A stretch of 64,000 nucleotides of DNA from Kushneria pakistanensis (GCF_014652795.1 NZ_BMZM01000001.1:744001-808000); one strand, 5' to 3'. Shown: positions 39,920-49,502, numbered from the stretch's first letter. Notes: generated from the letters alone by a model not told the origin. A program made the numbers and translations.

Positions 39920-42897
39920 TACATTTGCTCCGGATGTTGAATGTGTTCAGGGGGCTCGACATAGTCCTTGCGCGCCCATTTGACGGCAGGGTCCGGCCCT
40001 TCATTGGGTGTGGGGTGCCCGTAGCGGAAGTTGTTGTGCGGCAGCGGTGGGGCACCCTTCTCGCGGGGCAGCACCTCAAGGCGTACCGCGGTTTCCTTGT
40101 AGGCCGGGGTGTCGACCACCGGATCATGATGTTCACCGGTCAGGCCGTTGACGCCCGGCTTGCCCTGGTGAATGGGCAGAAACAGATTGTTGCCGCGAAC
40201 GCGATCGGTGACCACGGCGCGAATCTCTTCGACCTCGCCACGCCGCGAGACAAGGCGCACCCAGGTGCCATCCTCAATACCCCTCTTGCCTGCGAGTTCC
40301 GGACTGACTTCAACAAACCAGTTGGGCACCTGACTCCAGATGCGCGGGCCACGCCCGGTCTGGTTGGTAGCCTGGAAATGCTCCAGCAGCCGACCGTTAT
40401 CGAGCATCAGGTCAAACTCGTCATCCTCTGCTTCCTGCGGGGACTGCCATTCCAGCGGGAAGAGTACCGCGCGCTTGTCCTCGAAGTTGAAGCCATCGGT
40501 ATACAGCAGCGGTGTGCTGGTGCCATCGGCCTTCACCGGCCAGAGCTGTGAGTTCCAGCCTTCCAGGCGCTCGTAGCTGACGCCGGCAAACAGTGGTGCA
40601 ATGCTGGCGCACTCGGCCATGATGTCGCTGGGGTGGGTGTAGCCCCAGTCATGGCCCATGCGCGCGGCCAGGTCGGTCAGAATGCGCCAGTCCGGGCGGC
40701 TGTCACCCAGCGGCGGCATGACTTCATAAAAGCGCTGAATCCGTCGCTCGGTATTCACGAACGTGCCTTCCTTTTCAACGCTGGGGCAGGCGGGCAGTAC
40801 GACATCGGCAAATTCGGCAGTGCGGCTTAAAAAGATGTCCTGCACCACCATGAAATCGAGTTTTGTAAAGGCGTCATGCACGTTATGGGCATCGGCGTCT
40901 GCAAAGGCGGTTTCTTCACCAATGATGAACATGGCCTTGAGATCTTTGCTTTCAGCCGATTGCACCATCTTGAAGTTGCCTTCCCCCACCTGATCGGAAA
41001 GCTGCTCCTTGTCGACACCCCAGCCCCTGGCCCAGCGTTCGCGGGCAGCGTCATCGGTCACCAGTTCATAGCCCGGGTAGAAATTGCGCAGACAGCCGAA
41101 ATCACTCGCACCCTGTACGTTGTTATGCCCACGCATGGGATAGCCGCCGGTGCCCGGCCTGCCGTAGTTGCCCGTGACCAGCAGCAGGTTGGAGAGGGCC
41201 GTACTGGTATCCGAGCCGTGTGTGTGCTGGGTGATGCCCATCGCCCAAAGAAGGCAGACACGCTCGGCGCGGCCAATCATTTCGGCGGCATCAATGAGTT
41301 GCTGGCGGGGAATGCCGGTCATTTCCTCGGCATATTCCAGCGTGAAGGGGGCAAGCGAGCGGCGATATTCCTCGACCTGATTGACGTGCTGCTCGAGAAA
41401 TTCGGTATCCGCCAGATCATGATCGAACATGTAGCGCGACAGCGCGGAGGCCCAGATCAGGTCAGTGCTGATGCGGCCCTGCAGGAAGATATCAGCACGG
41501 TCGGCCATTTCGTGCTTGCGGGGGTCCGATACGATCAGCTTCTGTCCGTGCAGCTTTTGCGCTGCCTTGATTTTCGAGGCAATCACCGGGTGGCATTCGG
41601 CGGTGTTGCTGCCCACGATCACGACCACGTCGGCTTTCTGAATATCTTCAATCGTGCCGGCATCGCCACCATAGCCCACGGTGCGCATGAGGCCCTTGGT
41701 GGCGGGGTTCTGACAGTAGCGTGAGGAGTTGTCGACGCTGTTGGTACCAATGATGGCGCGTGCGATCTTCTGGGTCAGGTAGGCCTCTTCATTACTGGCC
41801 TTGCTGGAGCCGATAAAACCGATGCTTTGCGGTCCGTGGGTCTTGCGAATCTCCAGCAGGCGCCTGGCGACCAGATCCAGCGCTTCATCCCAGCCGGCCT
41901 CGCGGAATTTACCGTTCTCGCGAATCAGCGGCATGGTCAGACGGTGCTTGTCGTTGACGAAATCCCAGGCAAACCTGCCCTTGATGCAGGTCGAGATGCC
42001 GTTGGCAGGGGCGTCAGCAACCGGCTGTACCTTGAGAATGTGTCGGTCGCGGGTCCACATTTCAAACGAGCAGCCCACGCCGCAGTAGGTGCAGACTGTC
42101 TTGGTGCGCTTGATCTCGGGCTGGCGCCAGGCCATGTCCATCATCGAAATACCGGTGATGGGTGAGGCGCCGATGGTCTCTTCGACCGTCTTGATCATGT
42201 CGATCATCGGGCGTTTGAGTTTTTCCGGCATGGCTGTCAGGGGGCCGGCATCGGGCTGCATGGTCTTTTCCAGCAGCGCATTGCAGGGGCATACGGTGAC
42301 GCAGTGGCCGCAGTGTACGCAGCTGGAGTCATCGATGTCGCGGCCGCCATCCCAGAGCACGCGCGGATGCTCCATCGAATAGTCGATCGAGAGTGTCTCG
42401 TTGACTTCCACGTTCTGACAGGCCTCGACGCAGCGACCGCAGAGAATGCACTGGTCGGGGTCATAGGTATAAAAGGGGCCGGAGGTGTCCTTGTCGTGGG
42501 GTTTTCGGGTGAAGGCGTAGCGCTGGATGGGAATATCCATGTCCGCGACGGTATTGTGCAGCGTGCAGTCACCGGTATTGTGTTCACAGACCGTGCAGTA
42601 GAGTTCGTGCTTGCCCAACAGCCGATCCATGCCTTCTTCGCGCGCAGCGCGGGCCCGGTCGGTGTCGCTTCTGAGTTCAAGGCCTTCCTCACTTCTCAGG
42701 GTACAGCCTCGCACCAGTTCGCCATTGTGCTCCACCCAGCAGGTGTCACAGGTTTCAAGCGGCCCCAGTGAGGGGTGATAACAGACATGGGGCAGATCAA
42801 TGCCCTGTTCGGTCAGGAAATCGATCAATGGCGCATCCCGGGGGCCGGTCAGGCGCTTCTGATCGTATGAAATCGTACAGTCCGTTGTCTGTTTCAT
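39919..42897 (-). CDS. fdhA: Formate dehydrogenase alpha subunit, molybdopterin, YjgC/YrhE type
   Basis: The 992-residue protein has an N-terminal 2Fe-2S ferredoxin domain (CYHPSLGPLETCDTC), a His-Cys cluster region (LYCTVCEHNTGDC), two 4Fe-4S sites (CILCGRCVEAC, CVHCGHCVTVCPC), then the molybdopterin domain with its own cluster (CTYCGVGC). The catalytic residue is Cys395 (SRYCQNPATKG), coded by TGT, not selenocysteine. It oxidises formate to CO2 in the cytoplasm, probably passing electrons to NAD or a quinone route through partners not encoded here. The start ATG 42897 removes 67 codons of unconvincing upstream frame. fdhD is absent from the window. Confidence 0.93.
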   Translation of the reverse strand: MKQTTDCTISYDQKRLTGPRDAPLIDFLTEQGIDLPHVCYHPSLGPLETCDTCWVEHNGELVRGCTLRSEEGLELRSDTDRARAAREEGMDRLLGKHELYCTVCEHNTGDCTLHNTVADMDIPIQRYAFTRKPHDKDTSGPFYTYDPDQCILCGRCVEACQNVEVNETLSIDYSMEHPRVLWDGGRDIDDSSCVHCGHCVTVCPCNALLEKTMQPDAGPLTAMPEKLKRPMIDMIKTVEETIGASPITGISMMDMAWRQPEIKRTKTVCTYCGVGCSFEMWTRDRHILKVQPVADAPANGISTCIKGRFAWDFVNDKHRLTMPLIRENGKFREAGWDEALDLVARRLLEIRKTHGPQSIGFIGSSKASNEEAYLTQKIARAIIGTNSVDNSSRYCQNPATKGLMRTVGYGGDAGTIEDIQKADVVVIVGSNTAECHPVIASKIKAAQKLHGQKLIVSDPRKHEMADRADIFLQGRISTDLIWASALSRYMFDHDLADTEFLEQHVNQVEEYRRSLAPFTLEYAEEMTGIPRQQLIDAAEMIGRAERVCLLWAMGITQHTHGSDTSTALSNLLLVTGNYGRPGTGGYPMRGHNNVQGASDFGCLRNFYPGYELVTDDAARERWARGWGVDKEQLSDQVGEGNFKMVQSAESKDLKAMFIIGEETAFADADAHNVHDAFTKLDFMVVQDIFLSRTAEFADVVLPACPSVEKEGTFVNTERRIQRFYEVMPPLGDSRPDWRILTDLAARMGHDWGYTHPSDIMAECASIAPLFAGVSYERLEGWNSQLWPVKADGTSTPLLYTDGFNFEDKRAVLFPLEWQSPQEAEDDEFDLMLDNGRLLEHFQATNQTGRGPRIWSQVPNWFVEVSPELAGKRGIEDGTWVRLVSRRGEVEEIRAVVTDRVRGNNLFLPIHQGKPGVNGLTGEHHDPVVDTPAYKETAVRLEVLPREKGAPPLPHNNFRYGHPTPNEGPDPAVKWARKDYVEPPEHIQHPEQM

Positions 42898-43136
42898 TGT
42901 GGCGTGCGTCCCCGATCCTTGAGGAAGGTGATCAAGCGTGCAGCAGGACGGAACCGTGAGGAGATCTGTCGGTCCCGGGCAGCGTCGATGTGCGCATGAA
43001 GGCAGGCAGGTGTCAGGCCTGCCTTGCTTCAGGTTAGCCACGCCCCGGGCGGGCGGCAAAAGCAGTTTGATAACCTGGTTTAAGTATTTCCGGCCCAATG
43101 AAGCACTGGATAGTGGCAGGCGATGTTCGGCGACCC

Positions 43137-43628
43137 TCAGGCCTCCGGAATGGGGGTGCCACGATCACCAAATACCGGACGCAGGACAAAGTTGGAGTGC
43201 ACGCCGGTCACCCCTTCGATGGGGGTAATGTGCTCCAGCAGCAGGCGCTGGTAGTCTTCCATGTCTTCAACGCGAATCTTGAGCTGGTAGTCGACTTCCT
43301 GGCCGGTGATCATCAGACACTCGATGACTTCGGGCAGGGCGGCAACCCGCTGTTCAAAATTGGCAAAGCGCTCGGGGGTATGGCGATCCATGGAGATGTG
43401 GACCAGCGCCATCAGGCGATACCCCAGCCTTCGAGCATCAACCTGAGCCTGATAGCCAGTAATCAGGCCGCTCTCCTCAAGGGCACGCACGCGTCTCAGA
43501 CAGGGGGACGGTGACAGGCCCACGCGGTCGGCCAGTGCCTGGTTGCTGATACGGCCATCCGTCTGCAGTATTTCAAGAATATGCCGATCATAGCGATCAA
43601 TCGCAATATTGAGTTGCCTGTCGGACAT
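43137..43628 (-). CDS. Lrp/AsnC family transcriptional regulator
   Basis: The 163-residue protein has an N-terminal helix-turn-helix (DRYDRHILEILQTDGRISNQ through LADRVGLSPSPCLRRVRALE) and a C-terminal RAM ligand domain (about 70-150). It is closest in style to Lrp. It is divergent from leuA with a 226-base shared intergenic region, and leucine-responsive control of leuA is well known for Lrp, so this is a plausible target. A GC-rich 9-bp dyad lies downstream at 42999-43025 without a T-run. Confidence 0.9.
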   Translation of the reverse strand: MSDRQLNIAIDRYDRHILEILQTDGRISNQALADRVGLSPSPCLRRVRALEESGLITGYQAQVDARRLGYRLMALVHISMDRHTPERFANFEQRVAALPEVIECLMITGQEVDYQLKIRVEDMEDYQRLLLEHITPIEGVTGVHSNFVLRPVFGDRGTPIPEA

Positions 43629-43854
43629 TTTTTAGCACCTTGTTTCAATTTTTAAACATAAGTTGGCATTATATTGCGTCAGCGGGGTGGTTTGCCACGA
43701 TATTCGCAAGGACCTGTCGAGTGGGCAGCGTTATACTTTGTTGACTGCCACAAGCAGTGCCGATTCGGCGCATGGGTCCGCTTCACGAGAGCAGGCATCA
43801 ATGACGTCCCTGTTCAGGCATGAAACATCCCTTCAGCGCTTACCAGAGGTCAAC

Positions 43855-45552
43855 ATGACTGCTTTCAACCATCGCAAGTACAGCCCGGCGCCACGTGTGC
43901 CTGCCTTTAACCGCCAGTGGCCGGATCGTGATCTGGAATCCGCGCCAATCTGGGTCAGTGAAGACCTTCGCGATGGCAACCAGGCGCTACTGGAGCCGAT
44001 GAGCGTGGCGCAGAAAAAGCGCTTCTGGAAGCAGATCATTCGGGTCGGCATCAAGGAAGTCATGGTCGGGTTTCCGTCCGCCAGTCAGCCCGACTATGAC
44101 TTCGTGCGCTGGCTGATCGAGGAAGACCAGATCCCCGAGGATGTGACCATTGCGGTGCTGGTACAGTGTCGTGAACATTTGATTGAAAAGACGTTTGAAG
44201 CCCTGGTGGGCGTCAAGCGCGCCATTATCCATCTTTATAACTCCACCTCGACCACTCAACGCGAGCGCGTGTTCGAGATGGACCGTGACGGTATCACCAA
44301 CATTGCAGTCAGCGGTGCACAGTGGGTGAAAAAGCATGCCGACCGCTACCCCCAGGTCAACTGGCGCTTTCAGTATTCTCCGGAAAGCTTTTCCAGCACC
44401 GAGATCGACTTTTCGCTGGCCATCTGTGAGGCCGTCATGGATGTCTGGCAGCCTACACCGGACAACAAGTGCATCCTGAACCTGCCCAATACGGTAGAAG
44501 TGGCAGGACCTCATCATCATGCCGACCAGATCGAATATTTCTGTCAGAACATCAGCCGACGCGACAGCGTGATCATCTCGGTGCATACCCATAATGACCG
44601 CGGCGGCGCCGTGGCGGCCGCCGAGCTTGCGCTGCTGGCGGGCGCCGAGCGCGTTGAAGGGACGCTGCTGGGCAACGGCGAGCGCACCGGCAACATGGAT
44701 ATCGTCACGCTGGCGATGAATCTTTACAGCCAGGGTATCGACCCGGGTCTGGACCTGTCGCGACCGGACGAAATCATTCAGGTAGTGACCGAGTGCACCG
44801 GCATTACCATGCACCCGCGCCACCCCTGGGTGGGCGAGATGGTTTATACCGCCTTTTCGGGCAGTCATCAGGACGCTATTCGCAAGTCGCTCAAAAAGCA
44901 GGGCGATGATGAGCCCTGGCAGGTGGCGTATCTGCCGATCGACCCGCGCGATATCGGTCGCGATTATCAGGCCGTCATTCGCGTCAACAGTCAGTCGGGC
45001 AAGGGTGGCATGGCCTTTTTGCTGGAGCGCGATTACGGCATCAGCCTGCCGCGCTGGATGATGCTGGCGCTGGCGCCTCATGTGCAAAAGGAAAGCGAGC
45101 GCCTCAGCGGTGAGCTTTCAAGCGACTCCATCCGTCGACTGCTGTTTGCCACCTTCATGCGGGAAGGGCCGTTGTCACTGGTGGACTATCGCCTGTCACG
45201 TGCCAGCGAAGAGGGACTGTCGATCACGCTTGAGCAGGACGGCGAGCGCCTGACGCTGGAAGGCAGCGGCAACGGCGCCATGTCGGCATTCATGAACGCC
45301 TGGCAGCGTCACAGCGGCCAGCAGGTCGGTATTCTTGATTACAGCGAGCACTCGCTGGGTGAAGACAGTGAGGCCAACGCCATTGCCTTTGTGCAGCTCA
45401 ACGTGGATGGTCAGCGTGTCTGCGCGGTCGCCGAGGACAGTGATACCGTCAGCGCCTCGCTCAAGGCCGTAATTTCGGGGATCAACCTGTGCAACGAGGC
45501 AAGCGGCCGTCGGGACGGGCTGACGGCCCTGACGGATAACGCCACCGCCTGA
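43855..45552 (+). CDS. leuA: 2-isopropylmalate synthase (LeuA2 type)
   Basis: The first committed step of leucine synthesis: acetyl-CoA plus 2-oxoisovalerate to 2-isopropylmalate. The protein has 565 residues and begins MTAFNHRKYSPAPRVPAFNR. The HMGL-like barrel has WVSEDLRDGNQAL, metal-binding HTHNDRGGAVAA and LLGNGERTGNMD, followed by the C-terminal allosteric domain. The length and N-terminus are those of the LeuA2 group of pseudomonads and actinobacteria. ATG 43855 has AGAGG (43845-43849) five bases before it; the frame is open further upstream but lacks support. No classical leucine-codon attenuator was seen. Confidence 0.95.
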   Translation: MTAFNHRKYSPAPRVPAFNRQWPDRDLESAPIWVSEDLRDGNQALLEPMSVAQKKRFWKQIIRVGIKEVMVGFPSASQPDYDFVRWLIEEDQIPEDVTIAVLVQCREHLIEKTFEALVGVKRAIIHLYNSTSTTQRERVFEMDRDGITNIAVSGAQWVKKHADRYPQVNWRFQYSPESFSSTEIDFSLAICEAVMDVWQPTPDNKCILNLPNTVEVAGPHHHADQIEYFCQNISRRDSVIISVHTHNDRGGAVAAAELALLAGAERVEGTLLGNGERTGNMDIVTLAMNLYSQGIDPGLDLSRPDEIIQVVTECTGITMHPRHPWVGEMVYTAFSGSHQDAIRKSLKKQGDDEPWQVAYLPIDPRDIGRDYQAVIRVNSQSGKGGMAFLLERDYGISLPRWMMLALAPHVQKESERLSGELSSDSIRRLLFATFMREGPLSLVDYRLSRASEEGLSITLEQDGERLTLEGSGNGAMSAFMNAWQRHSGQQVGILDYSEHSLGEDSEANAIAFVQLNVDGQRVCAVAEDSDTVSASLKAVISGINLCNEASGRRDGLTALTDNATA

Positions 45553-45574
45553 GTGTTCGGCTCAATGCGTTAAA

Positions 45575-45611
45575 AAAAGGCCTGCTGCCATCGTGGCAAC
45601 AGGCCTTTTGT
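45575..45611. terminator. Bidirectional terminator after leuA
   Basis: AAAAGGCCTG pairs with CAGGCCTTTT, and the interior forms a second stem (TGCCA/TGGCA). It is shared with the convergent FlgO-type gene. Confidence 0.88.
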
Positions 45612-45636
45612 GTATCGGGTTGAAATTGACGATTCT

Positions 45637-46191
45637 TCAATAGGGTGAGGCCAGCAGCATCTGGACATTCACATCCATGGGCACCCGGAAGCTGGTAGCA
45701 CCCAGCACCAGCTGATCGGCCAGCCGCACGAGTCGGGCATTGACGATCACCTCTCCACGAGCCACGGCATAGGTGCCCAGCAAAACGGCGCTGGCATTGT
45801 AGTTGTTGCCCAGGCGCTGGACATTGCGGGACAGAATCATCTCGCCGGCGTACTCCTCGATATAAAGACTGTCGCGCAGCTTGACTTCGATGACGTTGAG
45901 GCCATTTTCGACCAGTTTGGAGGTCATCGCCTCGGTCAGTGTGCGTCCCAGTGTCGAAGAGCGTCCGAGCTGATCCACGTCTACGAAGGTGGTGGCAATA
46001 ATGGTGTCGCGGGTAGAGAGGCGGCCGTGGGCGTTCTTGACCATCCGTTCGGCGGCAGTATCGACCTGCGAGAGCAGCGTAGGCTGCACAGGCGCCGTAT
46101 GGTTACCTGGCAGGGCAGAACAGCCCGTGATCAGCACCGACAGCAACAAGGCAGCGCACAGGTACAGTCGAGACAATCGTTTGCTTACCAT
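45637..46191 (-). CDS. FlgO-domain outer-membrane lipoprotein
   Basis: The 184-residue protein has a lipoprotein signal (VLITGC, Cys24) and the FlgO domain: DTIIATTFVDVDQLGRSSTL, then a central LGRTLTEAM and VLLGTYAVARGEVIVNARLV. FlgO was described in Vibrio as a flagellum-linked outer-membrane protein, but many homologues lie outside flagellar clusters, as here. It overlaps the upstream lipoprotein gene by seven bases and so is coupled to it. Confidence 0.82.
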   Translation of the reverse strand: MVSKRLSRLYLCAALLLSVLITGCSALPGNHTAPVQPTLLSQVDTAAERMVKNAHGRLSTRDTIIATTFVDVDQLGRSSTLGRTLTEAMTSKLVENGLNVIEVKLRDSLYIEEYAGEMILSRNVQRLGNNYNASAVLLGTYAVARGEVIVNARLVRLADQLVLGATSFRVPMDVNVQMLLASPY

Positions 46192-46841
46192 TGCGATGAG
46201 ACCCTCAGCCCGTTCTGAGCTTCATAGTGATTGCTGTCACCGGCATTGACGTAATAGATGTTGGATGACGAGTAAAGCAGGGTGTCAAACTCGCTCGCCC
46301 GGGTCGTAATGATGACTTCCGTGTTGCCTACCTCTGTCATATTGCCGCTGAAGGCATCAAACGCCGCGGCGCCCGGAATCAGCGCCAGAGCAGGCTCCGA
46401 CCAGTGATTGAGCGGCTGAAAGGCCCATGCCACACCGGCAGCCAGCATGGTCAGGGTACCCGGCGGGCGGCGAATAAAACCGCGGTCACTGTGCCTTACG
46501 ACCTGAACCGCAGGGCTGATGAGGACGGAGCCTTCGGGTTGCGTGCTGACAAGCGCGCCCTGCTGTACCAGCTGGCTTTCCAGCAGCGAATGGAAACCAC
46601 GGGCGAAGGGTGTCGCCGGCTGGGGCGAAAAGACATACAGGGGCCTGCCGCGCAGACGCTGATTGGCCATGATGTTGCGCGCTTCGTTGCGGGCGAGCAC
46701 GTCCCAGTGGTGAGCAGCCTGCATGCGCTGTTGGTCACTGCTCTCCCAGGTCGTGGCCATGGGGGCCTGGGAGGTGTTGACTTTGAGACAGCCGCTCAAC
46801 GTGGCCGCAAGGCAGACGACGCCCCAGATCCTTAATGACAT
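46185..46841 (-). CDS. Lipoprotein with FlgO-like traits, partner of the FlgO-domain protein
   Basis: The 218-residue protein starts MSLRIWGVVCLAATLSGC with lipobox Cys18. The mature part is weakly similar in style to FlgO-type proteins (YVFSPQPATPFARGFHSLLE, QLVQQGALVSTQPEGSVLIS), including a stretch compatible with a membrane or amphipathic helix (LTMLAAGVAWAF). The exact family is uncertain. ATG 46841 is preferred because AGGG lies five bases before it. The coding end overlaps the FlgO-domain gene, so both lipoproteins are probably made together. Confidence 0.65.
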   Translation of the reverse strand: MSLRIWGVVCLAATLSGCLKVNTSQAPMATTWESSDQQRMQAAHHWDVLARNEARNIMANQRLRGRPLYVFSPQPATPFARGFHSLLESQLVQQGALVSTQPEGSVLISPAVQVVRHSDRGFIRRPPGTLTMLAAGVAWAFQPLNHWSEPALALIPGAAAFDAFSGNMTEVGNTEVIITTRASEFDTLLYSSSNIYYVNAGDSNHYEAQNGLRVSSQW

Positions 46842-47009
46842 CAGTACCCTTCCCTTGACAGCGCAGGCCTTGCTGGCCTGCGCCATGGTTGATCAGGAAG
46901 GTCTTATCGGCACCAGTGGGCATGGCTTGAGGCCGGCCATACCACTTATCGATATCCTGGTGTATGGCGATCCATGACGTGACCTGCCGGCCACTATGCC
47001 CTGGTGGTA

Positions 47010-47303
47010 TCAGGGAATCAGCCAGGACAATACGAGAAGGCCCAGTACCAGCCAGATCAGCCCGCCGATGATACCGCCGCGCAACATGGCGCGAACGCCG
47101 TTGATCAACAGCATCAGACCAATCACCAGAATGGCCAGGCTGAACATTGACGGGCTGATGCCCAGAGACCGGGTCAGCCCATCGATGAAGCCTCCCATGG
47201 CGCCAAAAAGATTGGCAAAAATGGAGGCGAGAAATTCGACGATCGCGCGAATGATGTTACCCAGCGTTTCGCCGATCCAGCTGAAAGTTCCATCTGACTG
47301 CAT
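47010..47303 (-). CDS. Small glycine-rich inner-membrane protein, unknown function
   Basis: The 97-residue protein begins with an amphipathic first part (IRAIVEFLASIFANLFGAMGG) and has two membrane helices at about 53-70 and 75-95 (MFSLAILVIGLMLLINGV; GGLIWLVLGLLVLSWLI). I do not recognise a family. It starts 30 bases after the nfo stop on the same strand and may share its transcript. A possible ribosome binding site (AGGAA) lies upstream of the start. Confidence 0.6.
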   Translation of the reverse strand: MQSDGTFSWIGETLGNIIRAIVEFLASIFANLFGAMGGFIDGLTRSLGISPSMFSLAILVIGLMLLINGVRAMLRGGIIGGLIWLVLGLLVLSWLIP

Positions 47304-47333
47304 TAAAGGGTTCCTGCGATTGGGTTGATGGCG

Positions 47334-48188
47334 TCACACCAGCGGTGACACGCATTGCGCGCGCAGCCAGGCGATCTCCTGATCCCAGATGGCAGGCTCA
47401 ATGGTTTCCAGAATCATCGGGATACCATCCGTGCGTGCATCCTGCATGATAGCGACAAATGCTTCACTGCCGATATTGCCCTGTCCCAGGCTGTGATGAC
47501 GATCCACCCGGCTGCCCAGGGTGCTTTTGGCGTCGTTGAGATGCATGCCGCGCAGATATTCAAAGCCGACCACATCGCCGAACTCATCGAGTACCGCCTG
47601 CGTCGATTCGCCGGTGCGCAGGTCATAACCGCCGGCAAAGGCGTGACAGGTGTCGATACACACGCCCACCCGTGACTTGTCATCCACCTGCTCGATGATC
47701 TCGGCCAGCTGCTCGAAACGATAGCCCAGATTGCTGCCCTGACCGGCGGTGTTTTCAATGACGGCTGTGACGCCTTGCGTTTGTGACAGCGCCTCGTTGA
47801 TGGATTCGGCAATGATCTTCAGGCACTCGCTTTCACTGATCCTGCGCAGGTGGCTGCCCGGATGGAAATTCAAGAGTGTCAGCCCGAGCTGCTCACAGCG
47901 CTGCATCTCATCGAGGAAGGCAGCGCGTGATTTGGCCAGCCCTTCAGCCTCCGGGTGACCGAGATTGATCAGATAGCTGTCATGGGGAAGCATCTGCTCG
48001 GGTTTGAACCCATGGTGCTGGCATGCCTTCTTGAAGGCGGCAATGACTTTCTCATCCAGCGGTTTGGCCTTCCACTGACGCTGGTTTTTGGTAAACAGGG
48101 CAAAGGCATTGGCCCCGATGTCTACCGCGCGTCCCACGGCCTGATCCACACCACCTGCTGCGCTGACATGTGCTCCGATATATTTCAT
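47334..48188 (-). CDS. nfo: Endonuclease IV (AP endonuclease)
   Basis: This 284-residue TIM-barrel enzyme cuts DNA 5' to abasic sites. It shows the AP2 landmarks: [10 protein letters not shown] at the start, [18 protein letters not shown], the [14 protein letters not shown] zinc region, [21 protein letters not shown] and ILETI. The length is that of E. coli Nfo. In E. coli it belongs to the SoxRS regulon; no SoxR box was identified here. It is followed closely by the small membrane gene. Confidence 0.96.
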   Translation of the reverse strand: MKYIGAHVSAAGGVDQAVGRAVDIGANAFALFTKNQRQWKAKPLDEKVIAAFKKACQHHGFKPEQMLPHDSYLINLGHPEAEGLAKSRAAFLDEMQRCEQLGLTLLNFHPGSHLRRISESECLKIIAESINEALSQTQGVTAVIENTAGQGSNLGYRFEQLAEIIEQVDDKSRVGVCIDTCHAFAGGYDLRTGESTQAVLDEFGDVVGFEYLRGMHLNDAKSTLGSRVDRHHSLGQGNIGSEAFVAIMQDARTDGIPMILETIEPAIWDQEIAWLRAQCVSPLV

Positions 48189-48295
48189 GTGCGACCTGAC
48201 ACTGCCTTGCTGTTTTCTGAAAGGGCGCCATGGTACGCAATCCTGCCCATGAGCGCTTGAATGGCGCTGATAGGCAGTCCTGGCATACGAGCAAT

Positions 48296-48318
48296 AAAAA
48301 GGCGGGCCTGAGCCCGCC
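48296..48318 (-). terminator. Terminator after yfdC-type gene
   Basis: On the minus strand GGCGGGC and GCCCGCC (four-base loop CTGA/TCAG) are followed by TTTTT. It lies 43 bases past the yfdC stop. Confidence 0.8.
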
Positions 48319-48361
48319 TGTTCGATGTGTCTGTTTCTTCAGTGCCGGATGGTCGGATCAA

Positions 48362-49369
48362 TCACGCGCTTTTCTTGTCCTGATCCTCTTCCTGCCTTTC
48401 TTCATGATGGCGCTGAATCAGACCCTGCTTGTGCTCACGCTGGGCCTCAAGATCGCCGCGAATCTGGGCATGGCTGATCAGGGCAAAGATAAAGGTGCCG
48501 CCGACCACGTTACCGGCAAGCGTTGGCAGGCCAAAGTGAAAGAGAAACTCACTCCAGCTGGCATCACCCGAGAACACCAGATACAGCACTTCACTGGCTC
48601 CCACGATGATATGGGTAAACTCGCCAATGCCCATGACATAGGTAATGATCAAAATGATCCATACCTTGGCCTGATCGGCCGCCGGTATCAGCCAGACCAG
48701 TGTGGCTATCATCCAGCCGGCCACAATGCCCTTGGCAAACATTTCACCGGTGGTGTTTTCCATCACATGCTCGGCCAGGGTGGTAAAGGCTGCCTGGGTA
48801 GGAGCGTCAAAGATGGGCATGTTCAAAAAGGTCCACGCAGAAATACCGGCACCCACCATGTTGCCCACCAGTACGACGCCCCACAGGCGACTCAGAGCCC
48901 CGAAATTGGAAAGCGTTGGGTGACTCATGACCGGTAGCACGGCGGTGACGGTATTTTCGGTGAACAATTGCTGGCGGGCCAGAATCACGACGATAAATCC
49001 TACCGTGTAGCCCAGACACTCGATCAGAAAACCGGTGCCGTTCTCCGGCAGGTTGGCATGCATGAGGCCACGGGCCACCATGGAAAAGCTCATCGAGATG
49101 CCGGCGGCGATGGCTGACCACAAAAGCGCCATGGAGTCCCGCGCCAGTTCCTTTTGACCATCCTTGCGAAGCCGCTGGTGGACGGCTGCCGCCTGAGAGG
49201 GCAGCTCACGGGCCTGCTTGTTTTCAGCCTCACGACGTTTTTCGGAAGGATCTTCTGACGATGCCGCCTGTTGCTCTTCCTGCTCCTCCTGTTCTTCCTG
49301 GCCTGAAGACTCGTCATCCAGACCCCCTTCAAAGTCATCTTCTGCCTGCTTGTTCTGATCCTGGCTCAT
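48362..49369 (-). CDS. yfdC: YfdC-type formate/nitrite transporter family channel
   Basis: The 335-residue protein has a very acidic, Glu/Gln-rich N-terminal tail of about 60 residues (GQEEQEEQEEQQAASS), followed by the FNT pore domain with six membrane segments. The body matches E. coli YfdC almost block by block (RDSMALLWSAIAAGISM, ARQQLFTENTVTAVLPV, TLAGNVVGGTFIFALISHAQ). YfdC transport substrate is not settled. The ATG at 49369 fits; the frame runs 127 codons further without support. It is divergent from the Bcr-type gene. Confidence 0.9.
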   Translation of the reverse strand: MSQDQNKQAEDDFEGGLDDESSGQEEQEEQEEQQAASSEDPSEKRREAENKQARELPSQAAAVHQRLRKDGQKELARDSMALLWSAIAAGISMSFSMVARGLMHANLPENGTGFLIECLGYTVGFIVVILARQQLFTENTVTAVLPVMSHPTLSNFGALSRLWGVVLVGNMVGAGISAWTFLNMPIFDAPTQAAFTTLAEHVMENTTGEMFAKGIVAGWMIATLVWLIPAADQAKVWIILIITYVMGIGEFTHIIVGASEVLYLVFSGDASWSEFLFHFGLPTLAGNVVGGTFIFALISHAQIRGDLEAQREHKQGLIQRHHEERQEEDQDKKSA

Positions 49370-49502
49370 GTGGCGTGCCTGCCTTTCATCACGGTGGTCA
49401 TTGAGCTTAGCGTAGTTACCCCCGATTTGAATCGACAGGATGTATTGGCCGGGCAGGATGCAGTCTGTACAGTGCCGGCTCATGTTCCAGAAGAGTCTGA
49501 TA

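Noticed and set aside
39919-42897. Possible selenocysteine formate dehydrogenase
   Set aside because: The active-site codon is TGT (Cys395), so no in-frame TGA or SECIS is needed.
42999-43025. 9-bp inverted repeat (AAGGCAGGC/GCCTGCCTT) between the Lrp gene and fdhA
   Set aside because: The position suits a terminator for the Lrp gene, but no T-run follows on the minus strand; left unannotated.
43663-43854. Upstream extension of leuA as a leader peptide or longer N-terminus
   Set aside because: The frame runs straight into leuA without a stop, has no leucine-codon run, and the ribosome binding site at 43845 supports the internal ATG.
43987-45087. 366-codon minus-strand frame
   Set aside because: It is antisense to leuA, and the translation lacks any domain signal.
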